Part shown: positions 23,267-31,726 of the stretch, in pieces
Numbering within the stretch: the stretch's first letter is position 1
Layout: each line of letters opens with the position of its first letter
DNA from: Candidatus Omnitrophota bacterium
Lineage (GTDB): Bacteria; Omnitrophota; Koll11; Zapsychrales; Zapsychraceae
Direction: 5' to 3'
Length of the DNA stretch: 32,393 nt
Assembly: GCA_023140095.1 (NCBI GenBank)
Contig: JAGLMJ010000002.1
Coordinates: forward strand, 1-32,393
Translations under genes and position numbers: made by a program
The notes under the pieces: generated by a model
Seen by the model: only the letters and a program-made list of their open reading frames with translations
Told to the model about the DNA's origin: nothing
The model's database searches: none

Positions 23267-25066
23267 TTATGTCTGAGCCCGATAGAACGCCCGGCTGCAG
23301 AAAAACAGTGTTAGGCTCGGGCCGATATGCAGAAATAAGCGCCACGAGGTATCGTTAAAAATGCCGGGAGCCAGTATCAATTCCTCGGGCCATCCGACAG
23401 GTGCCATCCATTTAAATATCATTAGGAAGGCAGAAACACTTAATAAGAATTTCTCTGACGCATTCCACTTGCGCGGGTTCGGGAAAAGAACAAGATAGGC
23501 GAGACCGAAAAAAAGAAGAATATACTCTCCGTATTCCACGAATTGATCGATATTCGACCTCGCCAGGAGAATGAGTTTTTGTGAGGAAAGGCTGTTCTGA
23601 AAATGAATGATACCGCTTGAAAAACCCTGTGATTTTATCCAATAGATCCAAAGCGACGGGAGCAGGGTTGTCAATAAAAGCGTTAAAAGAAAAGGCTTAG
23701 CCGCACCGGCGAGAATATCTTTTTTCTTGACGATGACCAAGGAAAAGAAAATGATCATCGTCGTGACCGCACCTTCCAGTTTTATCAAATTTAACCCAAC
23801 CGCTAAAATGATGCTTATCACAAGATAATGTTTGTCCTTAGGCGATTTCAGCCACAGACAGATATTCACGAGCAGTCCGGCTAAAAAACAAAGAAAGATG
23901 TTTTCAGGCAGGGCAGAGGTCGTGGGGTTCTGGCTGGTAAAGTAGGCGATATATCCGAGGATGCAAAGATTAGCAAAAAAAGGCTTGGCTCCCATCAGAG
24001 AAAACCCTTTTAATAATTGAGAAAGAAGTATTAAAAAGAAGAGGGCGGAGCTCCAAAGAGCCACTTCATCATAATCGCCTTTGAGAAGAGTGAATTGAGC
24101 CGCGATGTGAAGGGGCCAAAGGATCGGGTAGGAGTTATGGTTATGATAGGTATACTTCAGATCCAAGCTTTTCTCATGAAAGATCACTTTTGATTTGATC
24201 ATCCAATTGGCCATGGTGTCCCAGTCTTTGACGGGATTGCTGATGATCCAAAGGGTAATAAGGCCGATCAGAAAAGCAGTAAAAACGATCAGCATTTTTT
24301 CGAAAGGGTTTCTTGCTTTTTTAGGAAGGGTGGGCTGGCCGGAAGGAACATGGCTGTCCGAGGACAGATAGAGTAATGAGCACATCAAAAGTGTTCCGAG
24401 GATAAGCAGGGTGCTTATTTCCAGAGTGAACCCGAGGAGTAATACGATCCATAAAGAAGCCGTAAAAACGCAAAAACCGATCAGGTAACCTGTTGTGGTC
24501 ATCCAAAGAGTGCCCGCTGTTTTACGCGGAATATTCAAAAGGCATAGGATCAGCATTCCAAGAATTGTCTGAAAAACAACAGTAGAAAGAAATATTAAAA
24601 GTTTTTTGGGCAATGACGGGTGGGCAGTTATGTTTTTCCCGGAGAGGAACGGAACGTCTTTATTAGTATAAATAAACACGCCGCTGGAAAGCTTTTTTCG
24701 CTTCGGCAAAGGCCTTTGGTCTTTTACAGAGCGGCCCAAATCGATGAAGTAGGCCCAAGTTTTACTTAATTTTAAAGGATAAAGGTTGTATCGCGCGGCG
24801 ACATTTTCTATGCCGGAAGATGTATTCGATATGCCGACGGGAGACAGGGGGGGGATTATTTTTTTTGCTTGCGTTGTTGTGGCAAAGGTCGCGTAAGAGT
24901 TCCGCAGTTGGGCATAATTGCCTTTTGCCCGAAGGAACATTTTTATTTCACCACCAGAGCGGTGAAGAATGGCGTTAAACTGCATCAAGAAGGTCGATGC
25001 AAAAATAACTGTAGAGGCAAATTTTAAGAAAGTTCTCCGGTTGATCCTTTTAAACTTCATATTCAT
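23267..25066 (-). CDS. GT-C-like membrane glycosyltransferase with Tat-like N-terminus
   Basis: This 599-residue protein is the only long gene on the minus strand. Its N-terminus, NRRTFLKFASTVIFASTFL, matches the twin-arginine pattern (RRxFLK) followed by a hydrophobic segment. A polar, likely extracytoplasmic region covers about residues 30-150. About ten membrane helices follow. Between two of them, NPVKDWDTMANWMIKSKVIF and NSYPILWPLHIAAQFTLL form the loop pattern of GT-C glycosyltransferases (acidic D-W-D site, then a YP..WPL segment). These use polyprenyl-phosphate sugars outside the membrane. The sugar and acceptor are unknown. Other polytopic envelope enzymes are possible. Confidence 0.6.
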   Translation of the reverse strand: MNMKFKRINRRTFLKFASTVIFASTFLMQFNAILHRSGGEIKMFLRAKGNYAQLRNSYATFATTTQAKKIIPPLSPVGISNTSSGIENVAARYNLYPLKLSKTWAYFIDLGRSVKDQRPLPKRKKLSSGVFIYTNKDVPFLSGKNITAHPSLPKKLLIFLSTVVFQTILGMLILCLLNIPRKTAGTLWMTTTGYLIGFCVFTASLWIVLLLGFTLEISTLLILGTLLMCSLLYLSSDSHVPSGQPTLPKKARNPFEKMLIVFTAFLIGLITLWIISNPVKDWDTMANWMIKSKVIFHEKSLDLKYTYHNHNSYPILWPLHIAAQFTLLKGDYDEVALWSSALFFLILLSQLLKGFSLMGAKPFFANLCILGYIAYFTSQNPTTSALPENIFLCFLAGLLVNICLWLKSPKDKHYLVISIILAVGLNLIKLEGAVTTMIIFFSLVIVKKKDILAGAAKPFLLTLLLTTLLPSLWIYWIKSQGFSSGIIHFQNSLSSQKLILLARSNIDQFVEYGEYILLFFGLAYLVLFPNPRKWNASEKFLLSVSAFLMIFKWMAPVGWPEELILAPGIFNDTSWRLFLHIGPSLTLFFCSRAFYRAQT

Positions 25067-25181
25067 ACTTTAGCAAAATAGTAAAAGGAAAGGAAACGAA
25101 AATGGCAGAAAAATAAGAAAATTTAATAAGAGGCCATGATATAGTAAACGGTACAGTTATCCGTCAGAAGAGGAGCATTGC

Positions 25182-26042
25182 ATGCTTCGGGAACCCCACA
25201 ACCAAAAAAAACACCTGTCGAAGGCATTTCTCTATTTCTTGATGGGATGCCTTTTTCTTGCAGCTTGGCTTTTACCTGCTGTTGCATCTGATGGGCTGAT
25301 GACCATCCATTTTATTGATGTCGGATATGGCGATGCGATCCTCATTGAATTGCCCGATGGAGAAGCAGTCTTAATTGATGCCGGATTGCCGGAATATGCC
25401 GGCCGCGTAACGGAATATCTTGCCGGCCGCAATATTAAAGATCTTCAGACAGCCATACTGACCCATCCGCACGAAAATCATTTTGGCGGATTTCTTTCTT
25501 TGGCCAAGAAATGGCCTATGGGAAAATTTTATATTAACGGGGATGCTGACCGGGCCGAGGAGGGGTATGAGGACCTAATGAAAACCCTCGAAGGCAAACA
25601 GGTTCCTGTGACGATCCTCAAAGAAGGGGACGAGTTATTATTGGGTGGGGAAAAGGTGCGTTTTTCAGTCCTCCATCCATCGGGATTGACGGGGTCCGCC
25701 AATGAGAATGTTCTGGTATTTTGGGTTGTTTTTAACGAGACCTCCTTCCTTTTGACTTCCGACATTCAAGAGTTGCAGCAGGATGAACTTCTTGCGCGTT
25801 ATCCTCAAGTGAGGTCGGCCAATGTGGTCCAGGTTCCTCACCATGGCGGAAGGATGACGGACCTGTTCGCAAGTTCTTTTGAGAACGATGTCATGTTCGT
25901 TGTGTTAACCGGGACAAATGACTATGGGAAACCCTTTGTTGAGGAATTGGACAAGCTTAAGGGCGAGGTTTTCAGGACCGATCTTCATGGGTCGATCGTT
26001 CTACAAAGCGATGGCTATCAAGTAAAGGTGATCAATGAGTGA
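25182..26042 (+). CDS. Exported ComEC/Rec2-like metallo-beta-lactamase protein
   Basis: This 286-residue protein has a signal peptide (AFLYFLMGCLFLAAWLLPAVASD) followed by an MBL fold of the ComEC C-terminal type: IHFIDVGYGDAILIELPDGE, VLIDAG, the metal motif THPHENHFGG, SFLLTSDIQ and QVPHHGG. In the usual HxHxDH motif the Asp is replaced by Asn (H-P-H-E-N-H), which could weaken one metal site. It lacks the ComEC membrane channel, so it is a stand-alone extracytoplasmic hydrolase or binding protein. AGAGGAG precedes the ATG at 25182. The end overlaps the next gene by 8 bases. Confidence 0.8.
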   Translation: MLREPHNQKKHLSKAFLYFLMGCLFLAAWLLPAVASDGLMTIHFIDVGYGDAILIELPDGEAVLIDAGLPEYAGRVTEYLAGRNIKDLQTAILTHPHENHFGGFLSLAKKWPMGKFYINGDADRAEEGYEDLMKTLEGKQVPVTILKEGDELLLGGEKVRFSVLHPSGLTGSANENVLVFWVVFNETSFLLTSDIQELQQDELLARYPQVRSANVVQVPHHGGRMTDLFASSFENDVMFVVLTGTNDYGKPFVEELDKLKGEVFRTDLHGSIVLQSDGYQVKVINE

Positions 26043-26598
26043 TAGGAAAGGGGAACGTATTCGTCGTTGGATGCTTGCCGGGATCTGGACAGGGTTGATC
26101 TACTCGACCTTGTATATCGTGCGGCCGGTTTGTGAATTTCTAAAGCAGTATGCCGGGTTTTCTTTTTTCGTGAATGCGGGGATCATCTTCTTCGGCATTT
26201 CGATCGTATTGATCTTTGTGAAAACAAAGCGTATGCGCAGAGGGTCGACCTATGCCCTGTTGTTTCTAGTCGTGGCCGGGTATTTCCTGGGGATGACATT
26301 GCTTCCGATTCCCGAAGAGCGGCTGCATTTCGTCGAATATGGCGTTCTGGCTTTTTTGATCTACCGGGCCCTTATTCTGGACTTTAGGGCCGGGCAGTCT
26401 TTTTTGGTGGCATTTGCGATAACATCACTTATCGGGTTGGGCGATGAGGGGATACAATATCTTTTGCCGAACCGTTATTACCAGTTAAAGGATGTTTGTC
26501 TTAATAGTGCCAGCGCTGCTTTAGGATTGGCTCTGACTTATGTCATGGGCAGGGATCAAGCGACCGATACGAGGGACAATATTCACAAAATGCTTTGA
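26035..26598 (+). CDS. VanZ-like membrane protein
   Basis: This 187-residue protein has about five membrane helices and the VanZ-family features: an acidic residue in the segment ending LPIPEERLHFVEYGVLAFLI, and GDEGIQYLLPNRYYQLKDVCLNSASAALGLAL (equivalent to the family's DEx-Q-...-R-x-x-x-x-D-x-x-x-N). VanZ proteins affect teicoplanin sensitivity in enterococci; elsewhere the role is unknown. It is translationally coupled to the MBL gene. Its last codons lie in an 11-bp tandem repeat. Confidence 0.75.
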   Translation: MSDRKGERIRRWMLAGIWTGLIYSTLYIVRPVCEFLKQYAGFSFFVNAGIIFFGISIVLIFVKTKRMRRGSTYALLFLVVAGYFLGMTLLPIPEERLHFVEYGVLAFLIYRALILDFRAGQSFLVAFAITSLIGLGDEGIQYLLPNRYYQLKDVCLNSASAALGLALTYVMGRDQATDTRDNIHKML

Positions 26599-26615
26599 GG
26601 CAGCTTTGAGGCAGC
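26592..26615. repeat. 11-bp tandem duplication at the VanZ stop codon
   Basis: GCTTTGAGGCA occurs twice in direct succession, followed by GC. The first copy contains the TGA stop, so this may be a simple slippage duplication. Confidence 0.6.
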
Positions 26616-26621
26616 ATTTAT

Positions 26622-26650
26622 TTGACAAAAAACCCGGATAACTCTATTAT
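26622..26650 (+). promoter_or_regulatory. Promoter of the GH65-GT4 operon
   Basis: TTGACA (26622-26627) and TATTAT (26645-26650) are 17 bases apart, 33 bases before the GH65 ATG. Confidence 0.7.
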
Positions 26651-26682
26651 ATATAGAATATTCCTATCAATAAGGATACTAA

Positions 26683-29010
26683 ATGGCTGATTATTATGCG
26701 AAATACAAAAATCGAGATCTTTGGTGCATCAAAGCCAATAGGTTCGATACAGGAATCCAAAACATCCGTGAAACCCAGTTTGCACTAGGTAATGGGTATT
26801 TAGGAACACGTGGTATTTTGGAGGAGAGTCCTAAAGGGGCGTGGGCGGGGACTTATATTGCCGGCATTTATGATCATCTCACTTCCCAGGTCGCTGAGTT
26901 GGTTAATTTCCCCAATCCATTCTTTTTTAAATTTACTGTCAAAGGTGAGAAAGTTGGGGCAGTTGCCATGGATGTTCTGAACCATCAAATGATCCTGAAC
27001 ATGCATGATGGTCTTCTTATCCGTCGCACTGTTTATTCAGACAGCAAAAAAAGGCGCTACGATTATCAATCGCTCCGTTTTGTTTCGATGCATGACAAAA
27101 ATATCGGGATCATGCAGATCGCGCTGACCCCTTTAGATGACAGCGCCGAGGTCGAGATCCAAAGCGGCCTTGATACAACCGTCCACAATAAAGGGACGAT
27201 CACTGAAGGGAATAAACGTCATTTTCATATTAAAGAATTAGCCCAGGAAAAGAATTCCAGCTATCTTCTTTTGAAAACGTTGGAAAAGAAGCATCAAGTG
27301 ATCTACCGCAGTGGTTTTTATTATATGATCGGCAAGAAAAGAGTGTATGCGCAGGACAATATTTTGAAACTTAAGCTGAAGAAAAGGCAGCCGATCGTAT
27401 TTACCAAGGTCTTTTATATTGGAGCCTGCAGCGGGAAGAAAGAGGATTTGAGGAAACTTCAACGGTCTTCAAGGATGAAGTTCAACAAAGCCTTTCGGGG
27501 AAAAATGGAGAGTTTATTAAAGAGCCACTGTGAAGCATGGCGAAAGATATGGAACGTTGCGGATGTTGTCATCGCAGGAACGTCCGATATCCAGAAGAAC
27601 CTCCGGTTCAACATTTTTCATATGCTCATTTGCGGTCATGTCGATAATGGATTTTCAAGTATCGGGGCAAGGACTTTAAGCGGTGAAGGGTATCGCGGGC
27701 ATGTTTTCTGGGATTCTGAGATCTTCATGCTGCCGTTTTACGCTTATGTGGCGCCGGAGGTTGCGAAGAATATGCTTCTGTACCGGTACTTCCGGATGGA
27801 CCCAGCCAGGGATATCGCAAAAAAACAAGGCTATAAGGGGACCATGTATCCCTGGGAATCGGCAGGGACGGGGGAAGAGGAAACACCGACATGGGCCAAA
27901 GACCTCGACGGGAAGATTATCCGCATTAAGACCAATGAGCTCGAGCAGCATATTACGGCGGATATCGCTTTTGCCTGTTGCCAATATGCCGAGATCACCG
28001 ACGATGAGGATTTTATGATGGGCTACGGTTATGAAATGGTCTTTGAGGCTGCAAGGTTCTGGGCCAGCCGGGTACAGCGCAACAGACAAGGAAAATATGA
28101 GATCAGGGATGTCATTGGCCCCGATGAGTTCCATGAACATGTTAACAACAATGCGTATACGAACGTCATGGCTAAGTGGAACCTTTCGACTGCTCACAAA
28201 TTTTATCAGACCCTGAAGACAACCAATCCGAAATTCTTCAGGGAGTTACGCAGCAAGATCGACCTGACGGACAAAGAAGTAAATATTTGGAAGCATATTG
28301 TCCCTAAAATTGTTTTTAAATACCGCAAAAAAGATTATGTGATCGAAGAATTTGACGGTTATTTTCGAAAAAAACATATTAATATTGTTGACCTTGATGA
28401 AAACGGGATCCCGATGCTTCCTAAAGGGGTCAAGGTCAAGGATTATAATACGACACAGCTTGTCAAGCAGGCGGATGTTTTAATGCTGCTCTATTTACTG
28501 GGGGATTTTTTTCCTAAGAAAGCGAAGAAAAATAATTATCGGTTCTATGCGCCTAGAACCCTGCATAAATCTTCCCTAAGTCCGGCGATCCATGCGATCA
28601 TGGCGCTTGAAAGCGGCCTGCTGAATCAGGCGTATCAGTTCTTCAATGTTGCTTTGCGGGCGGATATCAGCAATCTGCACGGGAATTCGCATGAAGGAAT
28701 TCATGCGGCTTCTCTCGGAGGGGTATGGCAAAGTGTGATCAACGGATTTGCCGGGGTCAAGATCGTAGGTCATACCTTGTCCTTTGATCCTAGAATGCCG
28801 ATAACTTGGCACTACATACAGTTCAGCCTGTTATGGAAGGGTACTTTGCTAAGGATCGCAGTGAATAATAATGAAGCACATATTAAAGTTGAATCGAAAC
28901 AAAGAAAAAAAGTGAATGTGAGAATTTTCAACAAGGACCATCTTTTGGTTCCTGGAAAGGGATATATATTTCGCCGGCATGCACGCAAACCGGAAGGTGC
29001 TTATTATTAA
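26683..29010 (+). CDS. Glycoside hydrolase family 65 disaccharide phosphorylase
   Basis: This 775-residue cytoplasmic enzyme is of the trehalose/maltose/kojibiose phosphorylase family. Its landmarks are the N-terminal ETQFALGNGYLGTRG, YRGHVFWDSEIFMLPFY, the catalytic-acid segment IGPDEFHEHVNNNAYTN, LVKQADVLMLLYLLGDF, and the phosphate-site segments TLHKSSLSPAIHAIMA and GNSHEGIHAASLGGVWQSVI. The presence of the KQADV and HxSxLSPxxH features favours a phosphorylase over a hydrolase. It would release beta-glucose-1-phosphate. The disaccharide cannot be decided from sequence. No beta-phosphoglucomutase is nearby. Its stop overlaps the start of the GT4 gene (TAATG). Confidence 0.88.
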   Translation: MADYYAKYKNRDLWCIKANRFDTGIQNIRETQFALGNGYLGTRGILEESPKGAWAGTYIAGIYDHLTSQVAELVNFPNPFFFKFTVKGEKVGAVAMDVLNHQMILNMHDGLLIRRTVYSDSKKRRYDYQSLRFVSMHDKNIGIMQIALTPLDDSAEVEIQSGLDTTVHNKGTITEGNKRHFHIKELAQEKNSSYLLLKTLEKKHQVIYRSGFYYMIGKKRVYAQDNILKLKLKKRQPIVFTKVFYIGACSGKKEDLRKLQRSSRMKFNKAFRGKMESLLKSHCEAWRKIWNVADVVIAGTSDIQKNLRFNIFHMLICGHVDNGFSSIGARTLSGEGYRGHVFWDSEIFMLPFYAYVAPEVAKNMLLYRYFRMDPARDIAKKQGYKGTMYPWESAGTGEEETPTWAKDLDGKIIRIKTNELEQHITADIAFACCQYAEITDDEDFMMGYGYEMVFEAARFWASRVQRNRQGKYEIRDVIGPDEFHEHVNNNAYTNVMAKWNLSTAHKFYQTLKTTNPKFFRELRSKIDLTDKEVNIWKHIVPKIVFKYRKKDYVIEEFDGYFRKKHINIVDLDENGIPMLPKGVKVKDYNTTQLVKQADVLMLLYLLGDFFPKKAKKNNYRFYAPRTLHKSSLSPAIHAIMALESGLLNQAYQFFNVALRADISNLHGNSHEGIHAASLGGVWQSVINGFAGVKIVGHTLSFDPRMPITWHYIQFSLLWKGTLLRIAVNNNEAHIKVESKQRKKVNVRIFNKDHLLVPGKGYIFRRHARKPEGAYY

Positions 29011-29021
29011 TGAGGGGGAAA

Positions 29022-30230
29022 ATGAAGAAAAAAAACGGAAAAAAATTAAATATTGCGCATTTACATTGGGGGTTTCCTCCCGTCATAGGCGGTGTGGAGA
29101 CGCACTTAACGATCTTACTTCCGACACTGGTCGAATTGGGGCATAATGTCAGTTTGCTGACAGGCAGCGCCGAAGGCGCCAAAATCGATGATGAGTACCG
29201 GGGGGTGAAGATCCTTCGGGCGCCGATCATGGACCTGAACTGGTTGGTTCAGCGAGGCCTTCACGGCATTGAAAAAGAAGTTGTCCAGGTCTATAGCAAG
29301 TTCATTGATAGGCAAAAGCCGGATATTCTTCATGCCCACAATATGCATTATTTCAGCCGGATACATGCTAAGATGCTCGAAAAGATGTCGATCGAGAAAG
29401 GGATCCCTCTTTTTCTGACGGCCCATAATGTTTGGGACGACGATCTGTATCTGGAGTTGGTAACGAATGTTCGCTGGACGCATATTATTGCTGTAAGTCA
29501 TTTCATTGAGAAAGAGTTGATCGGTGTCGGATGCAGCCATCACCAGACAACCACTGTTCATCATGGCATTGATGAAAAAATGTTCAATCCCAAGATCAAT
29601 CCAAAACCGATCTATAAAAAATATCCGCAGTTAAAAGATAAAAGAATACTCTTTCATCCTGCCCGCATGGGAATGGCTAAAGGATGCGATGTCAGCATTA
29701 AAGCCTTACGGCTTATTAAGGAGAGAGTTCCGGAGGCGATGTTAGTTTTAGCCGGGACAAAGAACATTGTTGATTGGGGATTGACACAACAAAAAGACAT
29801 TGCCTATATGGTCCACCTTGTTGAGAGGTTCAATCTGCGTGATAATGTCCTGATCGATTCTTATCTTCTTGAGGATATGCCGATGATCTATGCCGCGTGC
29901 CAGGTATGTATCTATCCTTCCACGGCTTCCGAGCCTTTTGGATTGACGATGCTTGAAGCCATGGCCTCGGCTAAACCAATGGTTGTAACAAAAATGGGGG
30001 GGATGCCGGAGATCATTGGGGACGGGATCAATGGATTTGTCATCCCGGTCAAAGGCTATGAGGAATTGGCTTCGCGTGTTATCCAGCTATTTTCTGATGA
30101 TGAATTAAGGGATAGGCTGGGAAATGTCGGCCGGAATATGGTAGAGAAAAGCTATACACGCAAAAGCGTTGCACAGGCCACGTTAAGATTATATGACAAA
30201 TTTGCCAATGTCTACAGCGAAGTACACTAG
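29022..30230 (+). CDS. Glycosyltransferase family 4 protein
   Basis: This ~402-residue cytoplasmic GT-B glycosyltransferase opens with LNIAHLHWGFPPVIGGVETH. It has PDILHAHNMHYFSR, TVHHGIDEKMF, ILFHPARMGMAKGCDVSIKA and the EX7E donor site in ASEPFGLTMLEAMASAKPMV, followed by GGMPEIIGDGINGFV. The ATG at 29010 overlaps the GH65 stop; the ATG at 29022 is preferred because AGGGGG lies 4 bases before it, though both are possible. Coupling to GH65 suggests that it builds or shares the same disaccharide or glucoside, perhaps like TreT-type GT4 enzymes, but this is inference. Confidence 0.85.
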   Translation: MKKKNGKKLNIAHLHWGFPPVIGGVETHLTILLPTLVELGHNVSLLTGSAEGAKIDDEYRGVKILRAPIMDLNWLVQRGLHGIEKEVVQVYSKFIDRQKPDILHAHNMHYFSRIHAKMLEKMSIEKGIPLFLTAHNVWDDDLYLELVTNVRWTHIIAVSHFIEKELIGVGCSHHQTTTVHHGIDEKMFNPKINPKPIYKKYPQLKDKRILFHPARMGMAKGCDVSIKALRLIKERVPEAMLVLAGTKNIVDWGLTQQKDIAYMVHLVERFNLRDNVLIDSYLLEDMPMIYAACQVCIYPSTASEPFGLTMLEAMASAKPMVVTKMGGMPEIIGDGINGFVIPVKGYEELASRVIQLFSDDELRDRLGNVGRNMVEKSYTRKSVAQATLRLYDKFANVYSEVH

Positions 30231-30297
30231 TTAAGATATATCCTATAACCTCGTTCTAAACCTTCCTAATTCATTCAATTTCAAGGATTTTCATTCC

Positions 30298-30313
30298 TGT
30301 GAGAATTCTCTCA
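30298..30313. promoter_or_regulatory. Dyad in the trxA upstream region
   Basis: TGTGAGAATTCTCTCA is self-complementary except for one mismatched pair. It lies about 70 bases upstream of the trxA promoter and could be a protein-binding site; no regulator can be named. Confidence 0.3.
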
Positions 30314-30381
30314 ACATTTATTGTAGCGCAATTCCTGAAATCTTAGAATATTTGTTGTTTTTTACGCTTCGAAAACAAGGG

Positions 30382-30410
30382 TTGATATACGCAGACTCTG
30401 TGTATATAAT
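30382..30410 (+). promoter_or_regulatory. Promoter of trxA-panD-def-lipA with overlapping operator-like dyad
   Basis: TTGATA (30382-30387) and TATAAT (30405-30410) are 17 bases apart. The spacer is occupied by the near-perfect dyad TATACGCAGA-C-TCTGTGTATA (30386-30406; one mismatched pair). A repressor bound there would cover both promoter elements. Confidence 0.65.
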
Positions 30411-30493
30411 ACATTCCTAATTAAAGAATATGAATATTGATATAAATAGGGATTTGGATATTTAAATATTAAAGTCCTAACAAGGAGGATGAC

Positions 30494-30814
30494 ATGGCCG
30501 TATTAGACGTCACAGGCAAAAATTTTGAAGGAGAAGTATTAAAATCGGATCTCCCGGTTTTAGTGGATTTCTGGGCAGAATGGTGTGGTCCCTGCAGGAT
30601 GGTCAGTCCCATCGTAGATGAACTTGCCGAAGACCTCCAAGACAAGCTTAAGGTTGTGAAGGTCAATGTTGATGAGGCCCAAGATCTGGCCGGAAATTAT
30701 CAGGTTATGTCGATCCCGACCCTGCTTCTCTTTAAGGGAGGCGAACCGGTTGAACAGATCGTCGGAGCTGTTTCAAAGGACCAGTTGTTCGAAAAAATTA
30801 ATGCAAAACTATAA
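30494..30814 (+). CDS. trxA: Thioredoxin
   Basis: This 106-residue cytoplasmic disulfide reductant has the active site WCGPC (W30-C31-G32-P33-C34), the preceding VDFWAEW strand, and the cis-proline loop SIPTLLLFKGGEPV. AAGGAGG stands upstream of the ATG. It is a complete single-domain thioredoxin without a signal peptide. It is first in a run with panD, def and lipA; LipA reduction chemistry and general redox maintenance give a loose functional link. Confidence 0.95.
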   Translation: MAVLDVTGKNFEGEVLKSDLPVLVDFWAEWCGPCRMVSPIVDELAEDLQDKLKVVKVNVDEAQDLAGNYQVMSIPTLLLFKGGEPVEQIVGAVSKDQLFEKINAKL

Positions 30815-30833
30815 AATCTGAGGTGTTGTTGCA

Positions 30834-31184
30834 ATGTTTATCGAGATATGCAAATCAAAGATCGCTCACGGGTTCATTACAGAAGCGGAACTTTTCTATG
30901 AAGGAAGCATTACTATTGATGAGGATCTACTTAAAGCGGTTGACATTCTTCCCGGTGAGAAAGTTGACGTTTTGAATATTAATAATGGAAACCGGTTTAC
31001 GACCTATATCATTGCGGGTGAAACGGCATCCGGAAGGATCTGCTTGAACGGTCCTGCGGCGCGTTTAGGTCTTGTCGGCGATCAGGTCATTATTCTGAGC
31101 TATTGCCTGATGGAGCCGGAAGAAGCGAAAAATTATAAAGCAAAGGTCATCCATTTGGATGAAAATAATAAAATTAAGGATTGA
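30834..31184 (+). CDS. panD: Aspartate 1-decarboxylase proenzyme PanD
   Basis: PanD makes beta-alanine for pantothenate and coenzyme A. The 116-residue proenzyme self-cleaves between G24 and S25 (FYEGSITID) to form its pyruvoyl group. K9, R54, Y58 and N72, which line the active site, are all in the expected places. It starts 19 bases after trxA. No other pantothenate genes are in the window. Confidence 0.95.
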   Translation: MFIEICKSKIAHGFITEAELFYEGSITIDEDLLKAVDILPGEKVDVLNINNGNRFTTYIIAGETASGRICLNGPAARLGLVGDQVIILSYCLMEPEEAKNYKAKVIHLDENNKIKD

Positions 31185-31214
31185 TGTGCCGTTTCGGTAT
31201 GTGATGGACAGCAG

Positions 31215-31718
31215 ATGAGCCTCTCAACTCTAAAAGTTCGTATTTACGGAGACCCTTGCCTTCGAAAAAAATGTGTTCCTGTCAAAAAGATCGGGCCTAG
31301 CGAGCGCATGGTTATAAACGCTATGATCGAGACCATGCACCAAGCCAAGGGGGTTGGCTTGGCGGCACCCCAGGTTGGGATCAGTCAGCGGTTTTTTGTC
31401 CTCGATATTGGTGACGGGCCTATGGTTATCATTAATCCTGAGATCATAAAAAAGACCGGTTCGAGTGTTTTTGAAGAAGGATGTTTAAGCGTTCCCGAAA
31501 ATACATTCATGATAGAGCGTCCGGAAGAAATTACGGTTCGCTATATGGATGAAAACAATCAAGAGATGAAGCTGGCTTGTGACGGACTGCTGGCAAGGGT
31601 CATTCAGCATGAAACAGACCATCTGGAGGGGGTATTGATCGTCGATTATGCCAGCGATGAGGAAAAGGCTAAGTTTAAGGAGCAGTTTGGAATTCTTGAG
31701 GCAGAACAGAAAGAATAA
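31215..31718 (+). CDS. def: Peptide deformylase
   Basis: This enzyme removes the N-formyl group from nascent proteins using a metal. The three family motifs are present: GVGLAAPQVG, EEGCLSVP (Cys ligand) and QHETDHLEG (HExxH ligands and base). Length (167 residues) is normal. It is preceded by a 30-base gap after panD and followed 8 bases later by lipA. Confidence 0.96.
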   Translation: MSLSTLKVRIYGDPCLRKKCVPVKKIGPSERMVINAMIETMHQAKGVGLAAPQVGISQRFFVLDIGDGPMVIINPEIIKKTGSSVFEEGCLSVPENTFMIERPEEITVRYMDENNQEMKLACDGLLARVIQHETDHLEGVLIVDYASDEEKAKFKEQFGILEAEQKE

Positions 31719-31726
31719 CCGCGCAA

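Noticed and set aside
27676..28197. 173-residue minus-strand open frame
   Set aside because: It lies wholly opposite the conserved GH65 catalytic region and shows no family features.
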